Assembly: GCA_018665385.1 (NCBI GenBank)
Contig: JABJDN010000116.1
Location: 1 to 12,657 of the forward strand
Direction of reading: 5' to 3'
From: Phycisphaerae bacterium
Lineage (GTDB): Bacteria; Planctomycetota; Phycisphaerae; Phycisphaerales; SM1A02
DNA length: 12,657 nucleotides
This document shows, piece by piece, positions 1 to 6,598 of the stretch. Each line of letters opens with the position of its first letter. Positions within the stretch are counted from its first letter, which is position 1. The position numbers and the translations under genes are program-made. The notes beneath the pieces were generated by a model that did no database searches, had not been told where the DNA came from, and was given only the letters and a program-made list of their open reading frames with translations.

Positions 1-30
1 ATATGAATATGAGGGTCAATATAAACCATT
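1..30 (-). CDS. 5' end of a probable EboB/TatD-type metal-dependent hydrolase (partial)
   Basis: Only the first ten codons lie in the window; the gene continues past position 1. They read M-V-Y-I-D-P-H-I-H and part of one more. The start codon overlaps the stop of the preceding 94-residue gene in a TAATG arrangement, which implies translational coupling. An 'IDPHIH' beginning is typical of TatD-like amidohydrolases, where the two histidines bind the catalytic metal. In ebo gene clusters the EboB protein is of this family, and an eboD gene lies two genes upstream here. The identification is therefore motif plus context: good for a metal hydrolase start, weaker for EboB specifically. Confidence 0.6.
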
Positions 31-313
31 ACTCTGCTGGCGGCACAGCACCGCTCGCACCCTTCGTTCCAGCACTCTCGATTGGTTCAACACTCAGGTC
101 GCTCAGTAAAAGCAATATGCGTTCAGTGCGGCCAACTTCGTCAGTAAGAAGTTCTTGAATACATGTTTGCATTGCTTCTATTCGGAAATCAGGCGTGCCG
201 CCTTCGCTGCGATCAACTCTGTCAAGGAACGCAGCGATATCTAATACTTTTGCGCGATGCTCTTGAAAGTATCTATCGATGATTTCAGATTTGTTCATGG
301 GGTTCGATGGCAT
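29..313 (-). CDS. Small helical protein of unknown function within an ebo-like operon
   Basis: I do not recognise this 94-residue protein. It has no signal peptide or membrane segment. Residues 8-75 look mostly helical and charged, with a distinctive stretch 'RAKVLDIAAFLDRVDRSEGG' near residues 20-39, then 'DFRIEAMQTCIQELL' and a flexible Ala/Gly/Pro-rich tail. It starts 14 nt after the stop of eboD, and its stop overlaps the start of the putative EboB hydrolase, so it is clearly part of the operon. No strong Shine-Dalgarno is visible. A second ATG at 298 (residue 6) is an alternative start. Its place between EboD and EboB suggests an accessory or regulatory subunit of that pathway, which is inference only. 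It is far too short to be a typical EboA. Confidence 0.8.
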   Translation of the reverse strand: MPSNPMNKSEIIDRYFQEHRAKVLDIAAFLDRVDRSEGGTPDFRIEAMQTCIQELLTDEVGRTERILLLLSDLSVEPIESAGTKGASGAVPPAE

Positions 314-327
314 AACAACTCATGATT

Positions 328-1440
328 CTACATGAGTTTTTCGATTGCCTGTCGAACAATGTTGACATCAAGGGCATGAATATCAATTGGTTGTTCGAAA
401 CCTTCGAGCATAAGCAACGTTAATGTCCCGCCAAGGTGCTGTCTAAACTCTTCTATGCCATCAAGAAGTATCGGGTTTTTGAGTTCTTGGTGGCTTGTTG
501 GAAACCCAAGTTTCTGCAGCAATGAGATAATGCGTTCAGCAATTTCATTTTCTAACAAACCTAATGCCACGCTACATCTAATATCTACAGCAAGACCTAT
601 TGCAACTGCATCGCCATGTGAAATTTGAAAATCTGCTAACTGTTCAAGTTTATGTGCAGCCCAGTGCCCAAAGTCTAGGGGTCTAGCCTCTAAGCGTTCG
701 AATGGGTCTCCGCCATTTGTAATGTGATGTAAGTGGAGTGTTGCTGATTTTTGCAAGACAGAATTCATTTTTGCAGTATCCCTTTGAAGCAGGGCATCGG
801 CGTTGCGTTCAATTTCTTCAAACAACGCAGTATCTTTTATCAGAGCAACTTTCACTGCCTCGCTTAATCCAGCCCGCCAATGCTCATCTGGCAACGACTT
901 CAGTAATGTTGAATCGTTGACTACTGCGAATGGCGGGTCAAAAACGCCAATGAAATTTTTCTTGCCAAACAGATTCACCCCGTTTTTCACTCCTACACCG
1001 GAATCGCCCTGCGATAGAGTTGTTGACGGCACACGGATGAGTGGAATGCCTCTGTGCCCAATAGACGAAGAAAATCCTACTGCGTCTAGCACAGCACCAC
1101 CACCAATGACAAGTATGCATGACCTTCTGCAAATACCATTTTCGTCTATCGATTCTAAAACAGAGTTGACTGCGTTAAGATCGTTTTTAGAATCTTCACC
1201 GCCCGGCAAAACAAGAACGTCCCCGCAAACACGTTCTTCACGTCCGCGCCAGGCATCCAACACTTCAATAAATTCTGGGTTCGTGTCAGCGAGGCCTTTG
1301 TCAAGAACAGCAAGAATACGAACTGGTTGAAGTTCTTCAATCAGCGTATCAATCTCGTTACCTACGTCGAAGGCACGTTGCGCAAATCGCAAGCGGTGCG
1401 TCCATTCAATGGAAAACGAAGCATCGATGGAATCGATCAT
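328..1440 (-). CDS. eboD: EboD-type 3-dehydroquinate synthase-like enzyme
   Basis: This 370-residue cytoplasmic enzyme belongs to the sugar-phosphate cyclase/dehydroquinate synthase superfamily. The NAD-binding glycines GGGAVLD are at 113-119. The expected metal ligands are present: E194 in 'SEAVKVALIKD', H259 in 'LDFGHWAAHKLE', and H275 in 'SHGDAVAIG'. The long signature around 141-168 ('SQGDSGVGVKNG', 'FGKKNFIG') and 'GDPFE' near 244-248 are features I associate with EboD rather than housekeeping AroB. ebo clusters are found in cyanobacteria (linked to export of the scytonemin monomer), eustigmatophyte plastids, Pseudomonas (edb) and others; the exact substrate is not established. The start overlaps the pqiB stop as ATGA, so the two are translationally coupled. 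The alternative is another cyclase subgroup, but both catalytic signatures look intact. Confidence 0.9.
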   Translation of the reverse strand: MIDSIDASFSIEWTHRLRFAQRAFDVGNEIDTLIEELQPVRILAVLDKGLADTNPEFIEVLDAWRGREERVCGDVLVLPGGEDSKNDLNAVNSVLESIDENGICRRSCILVIGGGAVLDAVGFSSSIGHRGIPLIRVPSTTLSQGDSGVGVKNGVNLFGKKNFIGVFDPPFAVVNDSTLLKSLPDEHWRAGLSEAVKVALIKDTALFEEIERNADALLQRDTAKMNSVLQKSATLHLHHITNGGDPFERLEARPLDFGHWAAHKLEQLADFQISHGDAVAIGLAVDIRCSVALGLLENEIAERIISLLQKLGFPTSHQELKNPILLDGIEEFRQHLGGTLTLLMLEGFEQPIDIHALDVNIVRQAIEKLM

Positions 1441-2294
1441 GGTTGTCCCCCGTTAAGTTCGATTGTGGGGGACCAGTCGAGCCAGTCGGTATCTACTTTT
1501 GATGCAATAGCAAACGCATAGCCTTCTGGTGCTTCATCGCCTGGATTGGTTGGGGTTGCAAAAGCGATTCCACCTTTAATCCAAGAGGTGAGTGGCCCAG
1601 CGTGCAAATCGATGCCGAGTAAGTCTGCATCGAGGCTGATTCCACTGACGTTCCAGAATTGTGTATTCGTTCGAATCAGCGGAACGTATTTTGTTTTTAC
1701 ATTGCACGTAACTCGTACCGTTGAAGAATCATTTGAGAGGTCTAACTTTGAAACTTGTCCGACCTCAACTCCTCTGTAATACAACGGTGCTCCAACAGTA
1801 ACGTTGTCAGCAGAATTCGATACGAGTGTGAATTGTTTTCCTGAGAACGAAATCCCTTTTTCTGTTCCGATGAATGAATAACAGGGTTCTCCGCCATTCG
1901 GTAGGACTTCTATATACCTTGGTCCAGCAATAGTGTCTAAGCCTTCTACGCCTTGCAATGAAACAGATGGTTGCACGACCCACCATAGAGAATTTTTCTT
2001 TGCTAATACAGTTGCAGAGGTGGCTAATCGTGCATGCACCTCAACTCTAGATGTATCACTGGACAATTCAATAGATTCGACCCTACCAACGATTGTTCCT
2101 CTAAACATAACTGGAGAGTCAACTGTAAGTCCACCCGCATCTTCAAAAGACACAGTAATAAGTGGCCCAAGATTAGCTAGCCACTGCATAAACAAGAGAA
2201 CTGTGATCACGATTGCAATAACTGGTACGAACCAGCTAAACGATAATCTACTCTTCGATGCTTCTCGAATAATTGCAGTAGAATCGTTTGTCAT
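1437..2294 (-). CDS. pqiB: PqiB-like MCE-domain protein (two MCE domains)
   Basis: This is a periplasmic protein anchored by one membrane helix at about residues 19-41. It carries two MlaD/MCE domains, roughly 44-132 ('VSFEDAGGLTVDSPVMFRG' then 'VGRVESIEL') and 154-249 ('APLYYRGVEVGQVSKLDL'). MCE proteins form hexameric rings or tubes that carry lipids across the periplasm. Escherichia coli PqiB has three MCE domains and about 546 residues; this 285-residue form would build a shorter tube. The start overlaps the pqiA stop (ATGA), and the eboD start overlaps its own stop in the same way. PqiA next door is the usual inner-membrane partner. No separate MCE ATPase gene is present, which is normal for the Pqi/Let branch. 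Confidence 0.9.
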   Translation of the reverse strand: MTNDSTAIIREASKSRLSFSWFVPVIAIVITVLLFMQWLANLGPLITVSFEDAGGLTVDSPVMFRGTIVGRVESIELSSDTSRVEVHARLATSATVLAKKNSLWWVVQPSVSLQGVEGLDTIAGPRYIEVLPNGGEPCYSFIGTEKGISFSGKQFTLVSNSADNVTVGAPLYYRGVEVGQVSKLDLSNDSSTVRVTCNVKTKYVPLIRTNTQFWNVSGISLDADLLGIDLHAGPLTSWIKGGIAFATPTNPGDEAPEGYAFAIASKVDTDWLDWSPTIELNGGQP

Positions 2295-2911
2295 TCACTC
2301 GCCTCAGTTTTCCACAAAAGACGAGAGTCAAAATTCGATGACGCTACCATCGTTAGTACAACAACAGCACAAAAAGCAACGAGCCCAAGTTGTGGAGCCA
2401 CAGTAGCAAGAGCACCTAGTTTCACGAGGGCAACAAGAATTGCCACAAGGAATACATCGAGCATCGACCAGCGACCGATGGCTTCAATGAGTCTTAACAA
2501 ATATGAATTTCGTGTTGATTGGCTGTTCTTCCAAGTGGCGCACAAGTAAAGCAAACCAGTGATTTTTGCAAGGGGAATTCCGATTGAGCAAAGAAGAACT
2601 AATACAGCAATACCCGGTGTGCCGCTTTTCCATAACGCAACACCGCCTTGCCAGATGGTGCTTTTTGTTTCGTACCCAAATTTTGACATAGATAGTATTG
2701 GTAACACATTCGCGGGGATAAATAAAATTAATGCTGAAAGAGAAAATGCCATCGTTCTTTGCACCCCGCGTGGTACATGGCTGCACATACTAGAGTTGCA
2801 CTGAAAACAAAATGCTTCTGTTCCTGCAGGGGTGCTTGGCATTTGTTGCCTAGCGCCGCAGTGGGTACAGGAGAGCCAGTTGTTTTGTTCTTGGGGACTA
2901 GTTATTGACAA
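2291..2911 (-). CDS. pqiA: PqiA-family (paraquat-inducible protein A) inner-membrane protein
   Basis: This 206-residue protein has an N-terminal zinc-ribbon-like part with C15-x2-C18 and C35-x2-C38, followed by four hydrophobic segments (about 54-76, 100-125, 148-170 and 173-192). Family motifs include 'FIPANVLPILSMSKFG' and 'GRWSMLDVFLVAILVALVKL', ending 'SNFDSRLLW'. E. coli PqiA/LetA contain two such units; this protein has one. Its expected role is to feed or receive lipids at the base of the PqiB MCE tube. The start is a TTG at 2911, chosen because any later start would remove the first cysteine pair. It overlaps the end of the upstream lipoprotein gene by 14 nt and has no clear Shine-Dalgarno, so translation is probably coupled. 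Confidence 0.88.
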   Translation of the reverse strand: MSITSPQEQNNWLSCTHCGARQQMPSTPAGTEAFCFQCNSSMCSHVPRGVQRTMAFSLSALILFIPANVLPILSMSKFGYETKSTIWQGGVALWKSGTPGIAVLVLLCSIGIPLAKITGLLYLCATWKNSQSTRNSYLLRLIEAIGRWSMLDVFLVAILVALVKLGALATVAPQLGLVAFCAVVVLTMVASSNFDSRLLWKTEASE

Positions 2912-3341
2912 GTGAACAGCCGTCTAGCGTAAATGAATTTGACGAAAATAAACCAGAAGCAAAACATTGACCCCGCACAGTCACGATTGCGCCGTTGCTT
3001 ACGCTACGCCCGCCGCCGATAAAGTCTGCAATAGAGGCATCAAAAACACAAACGACCTGAGAATCATCTTGCTTGATTGTTACTGTATAGAGGTCATCAT
3101 CTGTGAGTGAGAATGCAAGGACTTCACCTGACAACTCAATTACAGCACCTGAATACTTTGAAGTGTTGTCATTATCACTAAAAGAAGCTTCAAGCATTTG
3201 AATATTTGGCTTCTCGATATGGGACTGCTCTACTTGAGATACGATTTTTGACGCACGTTGGTTTTGGCTCAAACTACCTGTTGAATTGCATCCGGTAATA
3301 AGGAAGAGTGACACGACGAGGGTAAAGTGATTGAAATACAT
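2898..3341 (-). CDS. OB-fold (tRNA_anti-like family) lipoprotein
   Basis: This 147-residue secreted lipoprotein is the first gene of the operon. The start at 3341 is preferred over an upstream in-frame ATG because it has an AGGAGA site 9 nt upstream and places a clean lipoprotein signal at the N-terminus: 'MYFNHFTLVVSLFLITGC', lipobox I-T-G-C with C18. The second half ('YSGAVIELSGEVLAFSLTDD' to 'VTVRGQCFASGLF...LDGCSLV') matches the pattern of small OB-fold lipoproteins of the tRNA_anti-like family, which have no known nucleic-acid role. In proteobacterial pqiABC, PqiC is also a lipoprotein; this one could fill the same place with another fold, which is inference. Confidence 0.85.
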   Translation of the reverse strand: MYFNHFTLVVSLFLITGCNSTGSLSQNQRASKIVSQVEQSHIEKPNIQMLEASFSDNDNTSKYSGAVIELSGEVLAFSLTDDDLYTVTIKQDDSQVVCVFDASIADFIGGGRSVSNGAIVTVRGQCFASGLFSSNSFTLDGCSLVNN

Positions 3342-3749
3342 ATAAGGGGTTCTCCTGCTACTAGGGATGATATCAGCCTCCCAGAGTTCCACCAATTGGA
3401 ATGACGCTCCTCTTTGGAGTATTCCGAACAACCTGACGCAACCTTGGGAATTCTATTCCTAGCCTTACGGGGTCTCCGTGGATTGTCGAAGGGTAGAGGC
3501 GGTGCATTTGATTGCGCCTTGGTAACTGCAGACAAGGACGGAATCCTCTGATTCTCCATGTGAGCTACGGTTGCTACACAAAATTTTGTTACAAATTTCC
3601 CAAAAAAAGGCGGATTCTGGCATAAAAAAGCCGTTTTTGCATTTTTTCCAATAAACGGTTCACAACTGACCCCCTATTGCCCTACGAGGTGCACCTGTTG
3701 AGATGTTCTCAACCATGAACTTTACCCCTCACCCTATTCGGAGCTTGTA
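3342..3749. other. 408-nt divergent intergenic region with small dyads
   Basis: This spacer separates the minus-strand operon from the plus-strand gene at 3750 and must hold both promoters, but I find no convincing -35/-10 pair. It contains a perfect 12-bp dyad ACAAAATTTTGT (3578-3589), CCGTTT...AAACGG arms near 3631-3658, an A-rich/GGC...GCC/T-rich stretch around 3601-3637 that resembles a weak terminator, and a stem (GGAAT..CTCC..GGAG.ATTCC) near 3398-3425. A structured leader or small RNA is possible but I cannot match it to a known family. Short ORFs here look spurious. Confidence 0.5.
3697..3713 (+). promoter_or_regulatory. Perfect 7-bp hairpin in the leader of the 3750 gene
   Basis: GTTGAGA and TCTCAAC are exact reverse complements around a 3-nt TGT loop. 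The hairpin lies 36 nt before the start codon and just upstream of a possible 11-codon leader ORF. It has no T-run, so it is not an intrinsic terminator. It may be an mRNA 5' hairpin or a protein-binding dyad. Confidence 0.4.
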
Positions 3750-5450
3750 ATGACAACCCTGCCACTGATGCTCGCCAAGACCGCGACATCCCTCATCGTT
3801 TCCTTCGCCCCAGCTACTTCACCAATCGCAGATTTCAACGACGACGGTGTTGTGAATTCATCTGACCTAGTTGCACTAACTAGCACATTGGGATTAACTT
3901 GCGAAGGCAATTGCCCAACTGACTTAAATCTAGACGGACTTGTTGATACTTCTGACCTCATGATCCTTGTCGAACAATGGGGATCAGTTCCAAATTGGCA
4001 GCCCCAAGAACAAGAAGAAGCACCTGCACCTGCTACTAGTTCACCACGTGATCCAAATAGAGACATGAGCTGGCAAGGGCAAGCACCTGTTCTTCTAGAT
4101 GCAATTTACTACGACCAATACACAAAACTTTTCAGTCATGGTGGCTACAGCCGTTGGCACAATGCGGAAGAATATAACCAAGGCGAATTTACACAAGCTT
4201 GGGCTCAAGAAAATAACGTTGCAGTGCAGCCAATGGTATACGGTGCAGTGGACTGGGATCACAACGGTACATTGAGTGCAGAGGATAAAGCAAACTTCAT
4301 TATCTGGCTTGATGAAACCATTCCTGCAGATTACGACGGTCCCATTTGCCTAGATCTAGAAGGTACTTTGTGGAGCGTGCTCGATTCGTCTAACCAATTA
4401 GTTATGGATGTTGCAATCGATGCTTACGTTGAGCAAATCGAATTCGCAAAAGAACTTCGCCCAAATGCTAAAATCGGTTTCTGGGGTTTTCCTAAGAAAT
4501 CACATACAAAGCTAAATAGCACTACGGCATCAATTGACCGTTTGCTCGACGCTTGCACAGCTATTTTTCCAGACGTATACGAAAACAACCCTGGCGGTTT
4601 TGATGCGCCGCGACTCCGTACTCACATCGAGAGTACTATCGCCATGGTAAACGGTGAAATTCCTGTTTACGCGCAAGTGTCACCACGATACAAAGTAGAT
4701 TCAACTGGATATCGCTACTTCCACGATCATGATGAATTCATGCGAGATCAGGTTCAATCAGCACTTGATGCAGTATGGACTGATGCAAACGGCAAAGAGC
4801 ACAAGGTTAACGGCATTGCATTCTGGGAAGCGTACACATACATCTCTCAGTACACAGAAGGTTGGTCAGAAATGTCAATGACTGAACGTAAAGCTGCATG
4901 GGATTCAGTAGATAATCTACACATCGAATACCTTGAAGGTATGAAAGAATTAGTTGACGCTAGTGCAAGTACTTACCCTTCGCAAGAAGAAGATACAATC
5001 GAAGTTACAGTTTCAAGCAACAGCAACGCTGCAGCAGAAGCAAAAGAAATAGCAGTTGCCACACTTAAGGCAGCAAAGGTACAGCAACAAGCAGTATTGG
5101 TTCGAACAATCCATTCCTTAAACACTTCAATGGTTGCAACAACTTCGAGTTACAAAAAATCAGCTAGTTCATACCGATCAGCACGAAACAATTGGTCAAA
5201 AGTACGTCGAACATTTAGCCGAACAGCTCGAAAATTTGGACGAAATTCAAGTCAATACAAAAAAGCATACACAACGTACAAAACAGCACGGAACGAAATG
5301 CAAAGCGCATCAAAAGAGTACCAAGAAGATCGCAATGAATTCAAAAGTGCTCGAGCAAGCATGAACCAAGCGAAACAACAATGGAAAACAGCAAACGAAG
5401 GATGGTCAGAAATGGCAGCAGCTGAAGCAACATTGCTTGCATCAAAATAA
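3750..5450 (+). CDS. Secreted TIM-barrel glycosidase-like protein with N-terminal dockerin-like repeats and C-terminal aromatic heptad coiled coil
   Basis: The 566-residue product starts at an ATG with GGAG 6 nt upstream. Residues 1-27 look like a weak signal peptide. Two EF-hand loops form a dockerin-like pair (D28-D39 and D58-D69), followed by a Pro/Glu/Ala linker. Residues about 108-400 resemble a TIM-barrel glycosidase, with strand-like 'QPMVYGAVDW', 'ICLDLEG' (acidic D202 and E204), 'AKIGFWGFP' and 'GIAFWEAYTY'. The pattern recalls GH56 hyaluronidase-like barrels, but I cannot assign a family. A third calcium-loop sequence is at D168-D179. Residues 454-552 form a lysine/arginine-rich helical repeat with one large hydrophobic residue every seven. 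Expected location is the cell surface or outside. Function is inferred only as glycan processing. Confidence 0.75.
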   Translation: MTTLPLMLAKTATSLIVSFAPATSPIADFNDDGVVNSSDLVALTSTLGLTCEGNCPTDLNLDGLVDTSDLMILVEQWGSVPNWQPQEQEEAPAPATSSPRDPNRDMSWQGQAPVLLDAIYYDQYTKLFSHGGYSRWHNAEEYNQGEFTQAWAQENNVAVQPMVYGAVDWDHNGTLSAEDKANFIIWLDETIPADYDGPICLDLEGTLWSVLDSSNQLVMDVAIDAYVEQIEFAKELRPNAKIGFWGFPKKSHTKLNSTTASIDRLLDACTAIFPDVYENNPGGFDAPRLRTHIESTIAMVNGEIPVYAQVSPRYKVDSTGYRYFHDHDEFMRDQVQSALDAVWTDANGKEHKVNGIAFWEAYTYISQYTEGWSEMSMTERKAAWDSVDNLHIEYLEGMKELVDASASTYPSQEEDTIEVTVSSNSNAAAEAKEIAVATLKAAKVQQQAVLVRTIHSLNTSMVATTSSYKKSASSYRSARNNWSKVRRTFSRTARKFGRNSSQYKKAYTTYKTARNEMQSASKEYQEDRNEFKSARASMNQAKQQWKTANEGWSEMAAAEATLLASK

Positions 5451-5486
5451 GTTCCTCTCCCTTGGCAGGGTAGTAATTAAGAAAAG

Positions 5487-5513
5487 GTCGGCAATCTTGC
5501 CGGCTTTTTTTTT
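5487..5513 (+). terminator. Rho-independent terminator of the 3750 gene
   Basis: GTCGGCAA and TTGCCGGC pair around a TC centre (one G-T wobble; the inner A-T pairs may open) and are followed directly by nine T residues. It lies 37 nt after the stop codon. Confidence 0.9.
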
Positions 5514-5530
5514 ATTACCTTTCTTTATTG

Positions 5531-5575
5531 CCTCTGTGTACACCTCTGAGGTTACCTCAGAGGTGTACACAGAGG
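5531..5575. repeat. Perfect 45-nt palindrome (21-bp arms, 3-nt loop)
   Basis: The arm beginning CCTCTGTGTACACC at 5531-5551 is repeated as its exact reverse complement at 5555-5575, around TTA. Each arm contains the self-complementary octamer GTGTACAC and the unit CCTCTGAGG/CCTCAGAGG. It lies between convergent genes, right after a T-tailed terminator. It may be a REP-like element or a transcription/mRNA 3' barrier; it lacks a T-run of its own. Confidence 0.9.
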
Positions 5576-5578
5576 ATG

Positions 5579-5611
5579 CCACAGAGGTTACCTCAGAGGT
5601 ATCCTCTGTGG
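5579..5611. repeat. Second 33-nt palindrome related to the first
   Basis: CCACAGAGG and CCTCTGTGG pair outside, TACCTC and GAGGTA pair inside around a single A, with one T-T mismatch between the two blocks. The core GAGGTTACCTCAGAGGT is identical to 17 nt in the preceding palindrome, so the two elements are related by duplication. They begin only 48 nt apart. Confidence 0.85.
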
Positions 5612-5626
5612 TGGAGAAGTTATGAG

Positions 5627-5653
5627 AAAAGAAAAAAGGCACCGCGATGCGGT
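5627..5653 (-). terminator. Possible rho-independent terminator for the minus-strand operon
   Basis: Read on the minus strand, ACCGC-ATC-GCGGT is followed after GCC by TTTTTTCTTTTC. It lies about 97 nt beyond the stop of the sugar isomerase-like gene. The stem is only 5 bp and the T-run starts 3 nt late, so confidence is moderate. Together with the terminator on the other strand and the two palindromes between them, it would close both convergent units. Confidence 0.45.
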
Positions 5654-5749
5654 TTATCATGTATTACGTGTTGCAAACTATCCTTGGTGCTTAGGCAGTA
5701 TGTATTCATGGAGATTGAGCAGTATGCATTCTTGGTGAGTATGCAGAAC

Positions 5750-6598
5750 TTATTTGTACTGATTATTTTTCAGGCGTTTCACAGCGGTTTCTTCGCCGTT
5801 TGCTGGAGAGCATTCAAGGCCGATTGGACCCTTGTAGCCTAGCGTCCTTAGTTCGTCGTACACACGCGGGTAGTAAATTTCACCTGTTCCTGGTTCGTGA
5901 CGACCTGGATGATCGGCGACTTGTATATATCCAACTTGGTCAAAGCCGTCATGAAGTCGACCACATAAATCACCTTCACTGATTTGCATGTGGTACAGGT
6001 CCCAATTTATTTTTACCATTGGCGAGTCGACTTCTCTACAAATCCGCACGGCATCTTCACTTCCGTATAAGCAGTGCCCCTTATGGTCAACGCGAATATT
6101 CATCGGTTCAAGAATGAGCATGATGCCCGCTTCTTCTACGATCGGTTTTACAAGTTTTAAGCCGTCGATGATGTTTTGGTGCATTTCTTCTTGGGTCATG
6201 CCTGGCTGGTCGTTTCCGCCAACAACAGTCATCATTTTGCAGTCTAATTGTTTTGCAATTGCACAGGCCTCTGTAATTTTCTCAACAAACGCTTCGTGGT
6301 TCTTAGGATTGTTTAAACCAGGCGCAAATCCCCAAGCAGTAAATTGCGCAACAGTTATTCCACGCTCTTTGCATGCTGCAGCGATGGCATCGATATCTTT
6401 GTTTTCGTACGGCCAAAACTCAACGTGTGTAAAACCAGCATCTGCTGCAGCATGAATTCGTTCCACGAATGGTTTTTGCCACCACCACATTTCAATGTTT
6501 ACAGCATAGCGTTCAGAAAATTGAGGAGACTGTTCTTCGGTTGGTTGGATTGCAAACATGGAAGTGCAGGCGAGTACGGCAAGAGTATGAATGAGCAT
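5750..6598 (-). CDS. Secreted hydroxypyruvate isomerase-like TIM-barrel protein (sugar isomerase/epimerase family)
   Basis: This 282-residue protein belongs to the xylose-isomerase-like TIM-barrel superfamily and is closest in motif to hydroxypyruvate isomerase. Likely metal ligands are E164 in 'LILEPMN', D200 in 'INWDLYHMQ', Q226 in 'YIQVADHPGRHEPGTGE' and E262 in 'IGLECSP'; H203 and E240 are also in conserved blocks. Unlike cytoplasmic Hyi, it begins with a short signal peptide (about residues 1-16), as is common in planctomycetes. The substrate is therefore likely a sugar or keto-acid outside the cytoplasm, but is unknown. The ATG lies directly next to a 22-bp palindrome and has no Shine-Dalgarno. 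It follows the dockerin-tailed gene by 15 nt and is probably co-transcribed with it. Confidence 0.85.
   Translation of the reverse strand: MLIHTLAVLACTSMFAIQPTEEQSPQFSERYAVNIEMWWWQKPFVERIHAAADAGFTHVEFWPYENKDIDAIAAACKERGITVAQFTAWGFAPGLNNPKNHEAFVEKITEACAIAKQLDCKMMTVVGGNDQPGMTQEEMHQNIIDGLKLVKPIVEEAGIMLILEPMNIRVDHKGHCLYGSEDAVRICREVDSPMVKINWDLYHMQISEGDLCGRLHDGFDQVGYIQVADHPGRHEPGTGEIYYPRVYDELRTLGYKGPIGLECSPANGEETAVKRLKNNQYK

Noticed and set aside
803..1330. 175-residue plus-strand open frame
   Set aside because: It lies fully antisense to eboD, whose catalytic motifs are unmistakable. The translated product has no domain-like pattern.
1933..2406. 157-residue plus-strand open frame
   Set aside because: It is antisense across the pqiA/pqiB junction, has low-complexity Ser/Thr/Gln composition, and both genes beneath it are well supported.
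3385..3394. TTCCACCA resembling a tRNA or tmRNA 3' end
   Set aside because: No matching acceptor stem, T-loop sequence or tmRNA 5' end could be found on either strand nearby.
3269..3559. 96-residue minus-strand open frame over the operon leader
   Set aside because: It overlaps the lipoprotein start in another frame, has no ribosome site and an unstructured basic composition.
3601..3637. Possible bidirectional terminator (A-run, GGC...GCC, T-run)
   Set aside because: The stem is only 3 bp plus A-T pairs with a large loop, and no gene ends next to it.
5531..5611. CRISPR-like array
   Set aside because: Only two related palindromes occur, 3 nt apart, with no spacers of regular length and no cas genes.
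5437..5660. Open frames on both strands giving repeated Ser/Thr-Glu-Val residues
   Set aside because: They are by-products of the palindromes at 5531-5611, which read similarly on both strands. There is no ribosome site or protein character.
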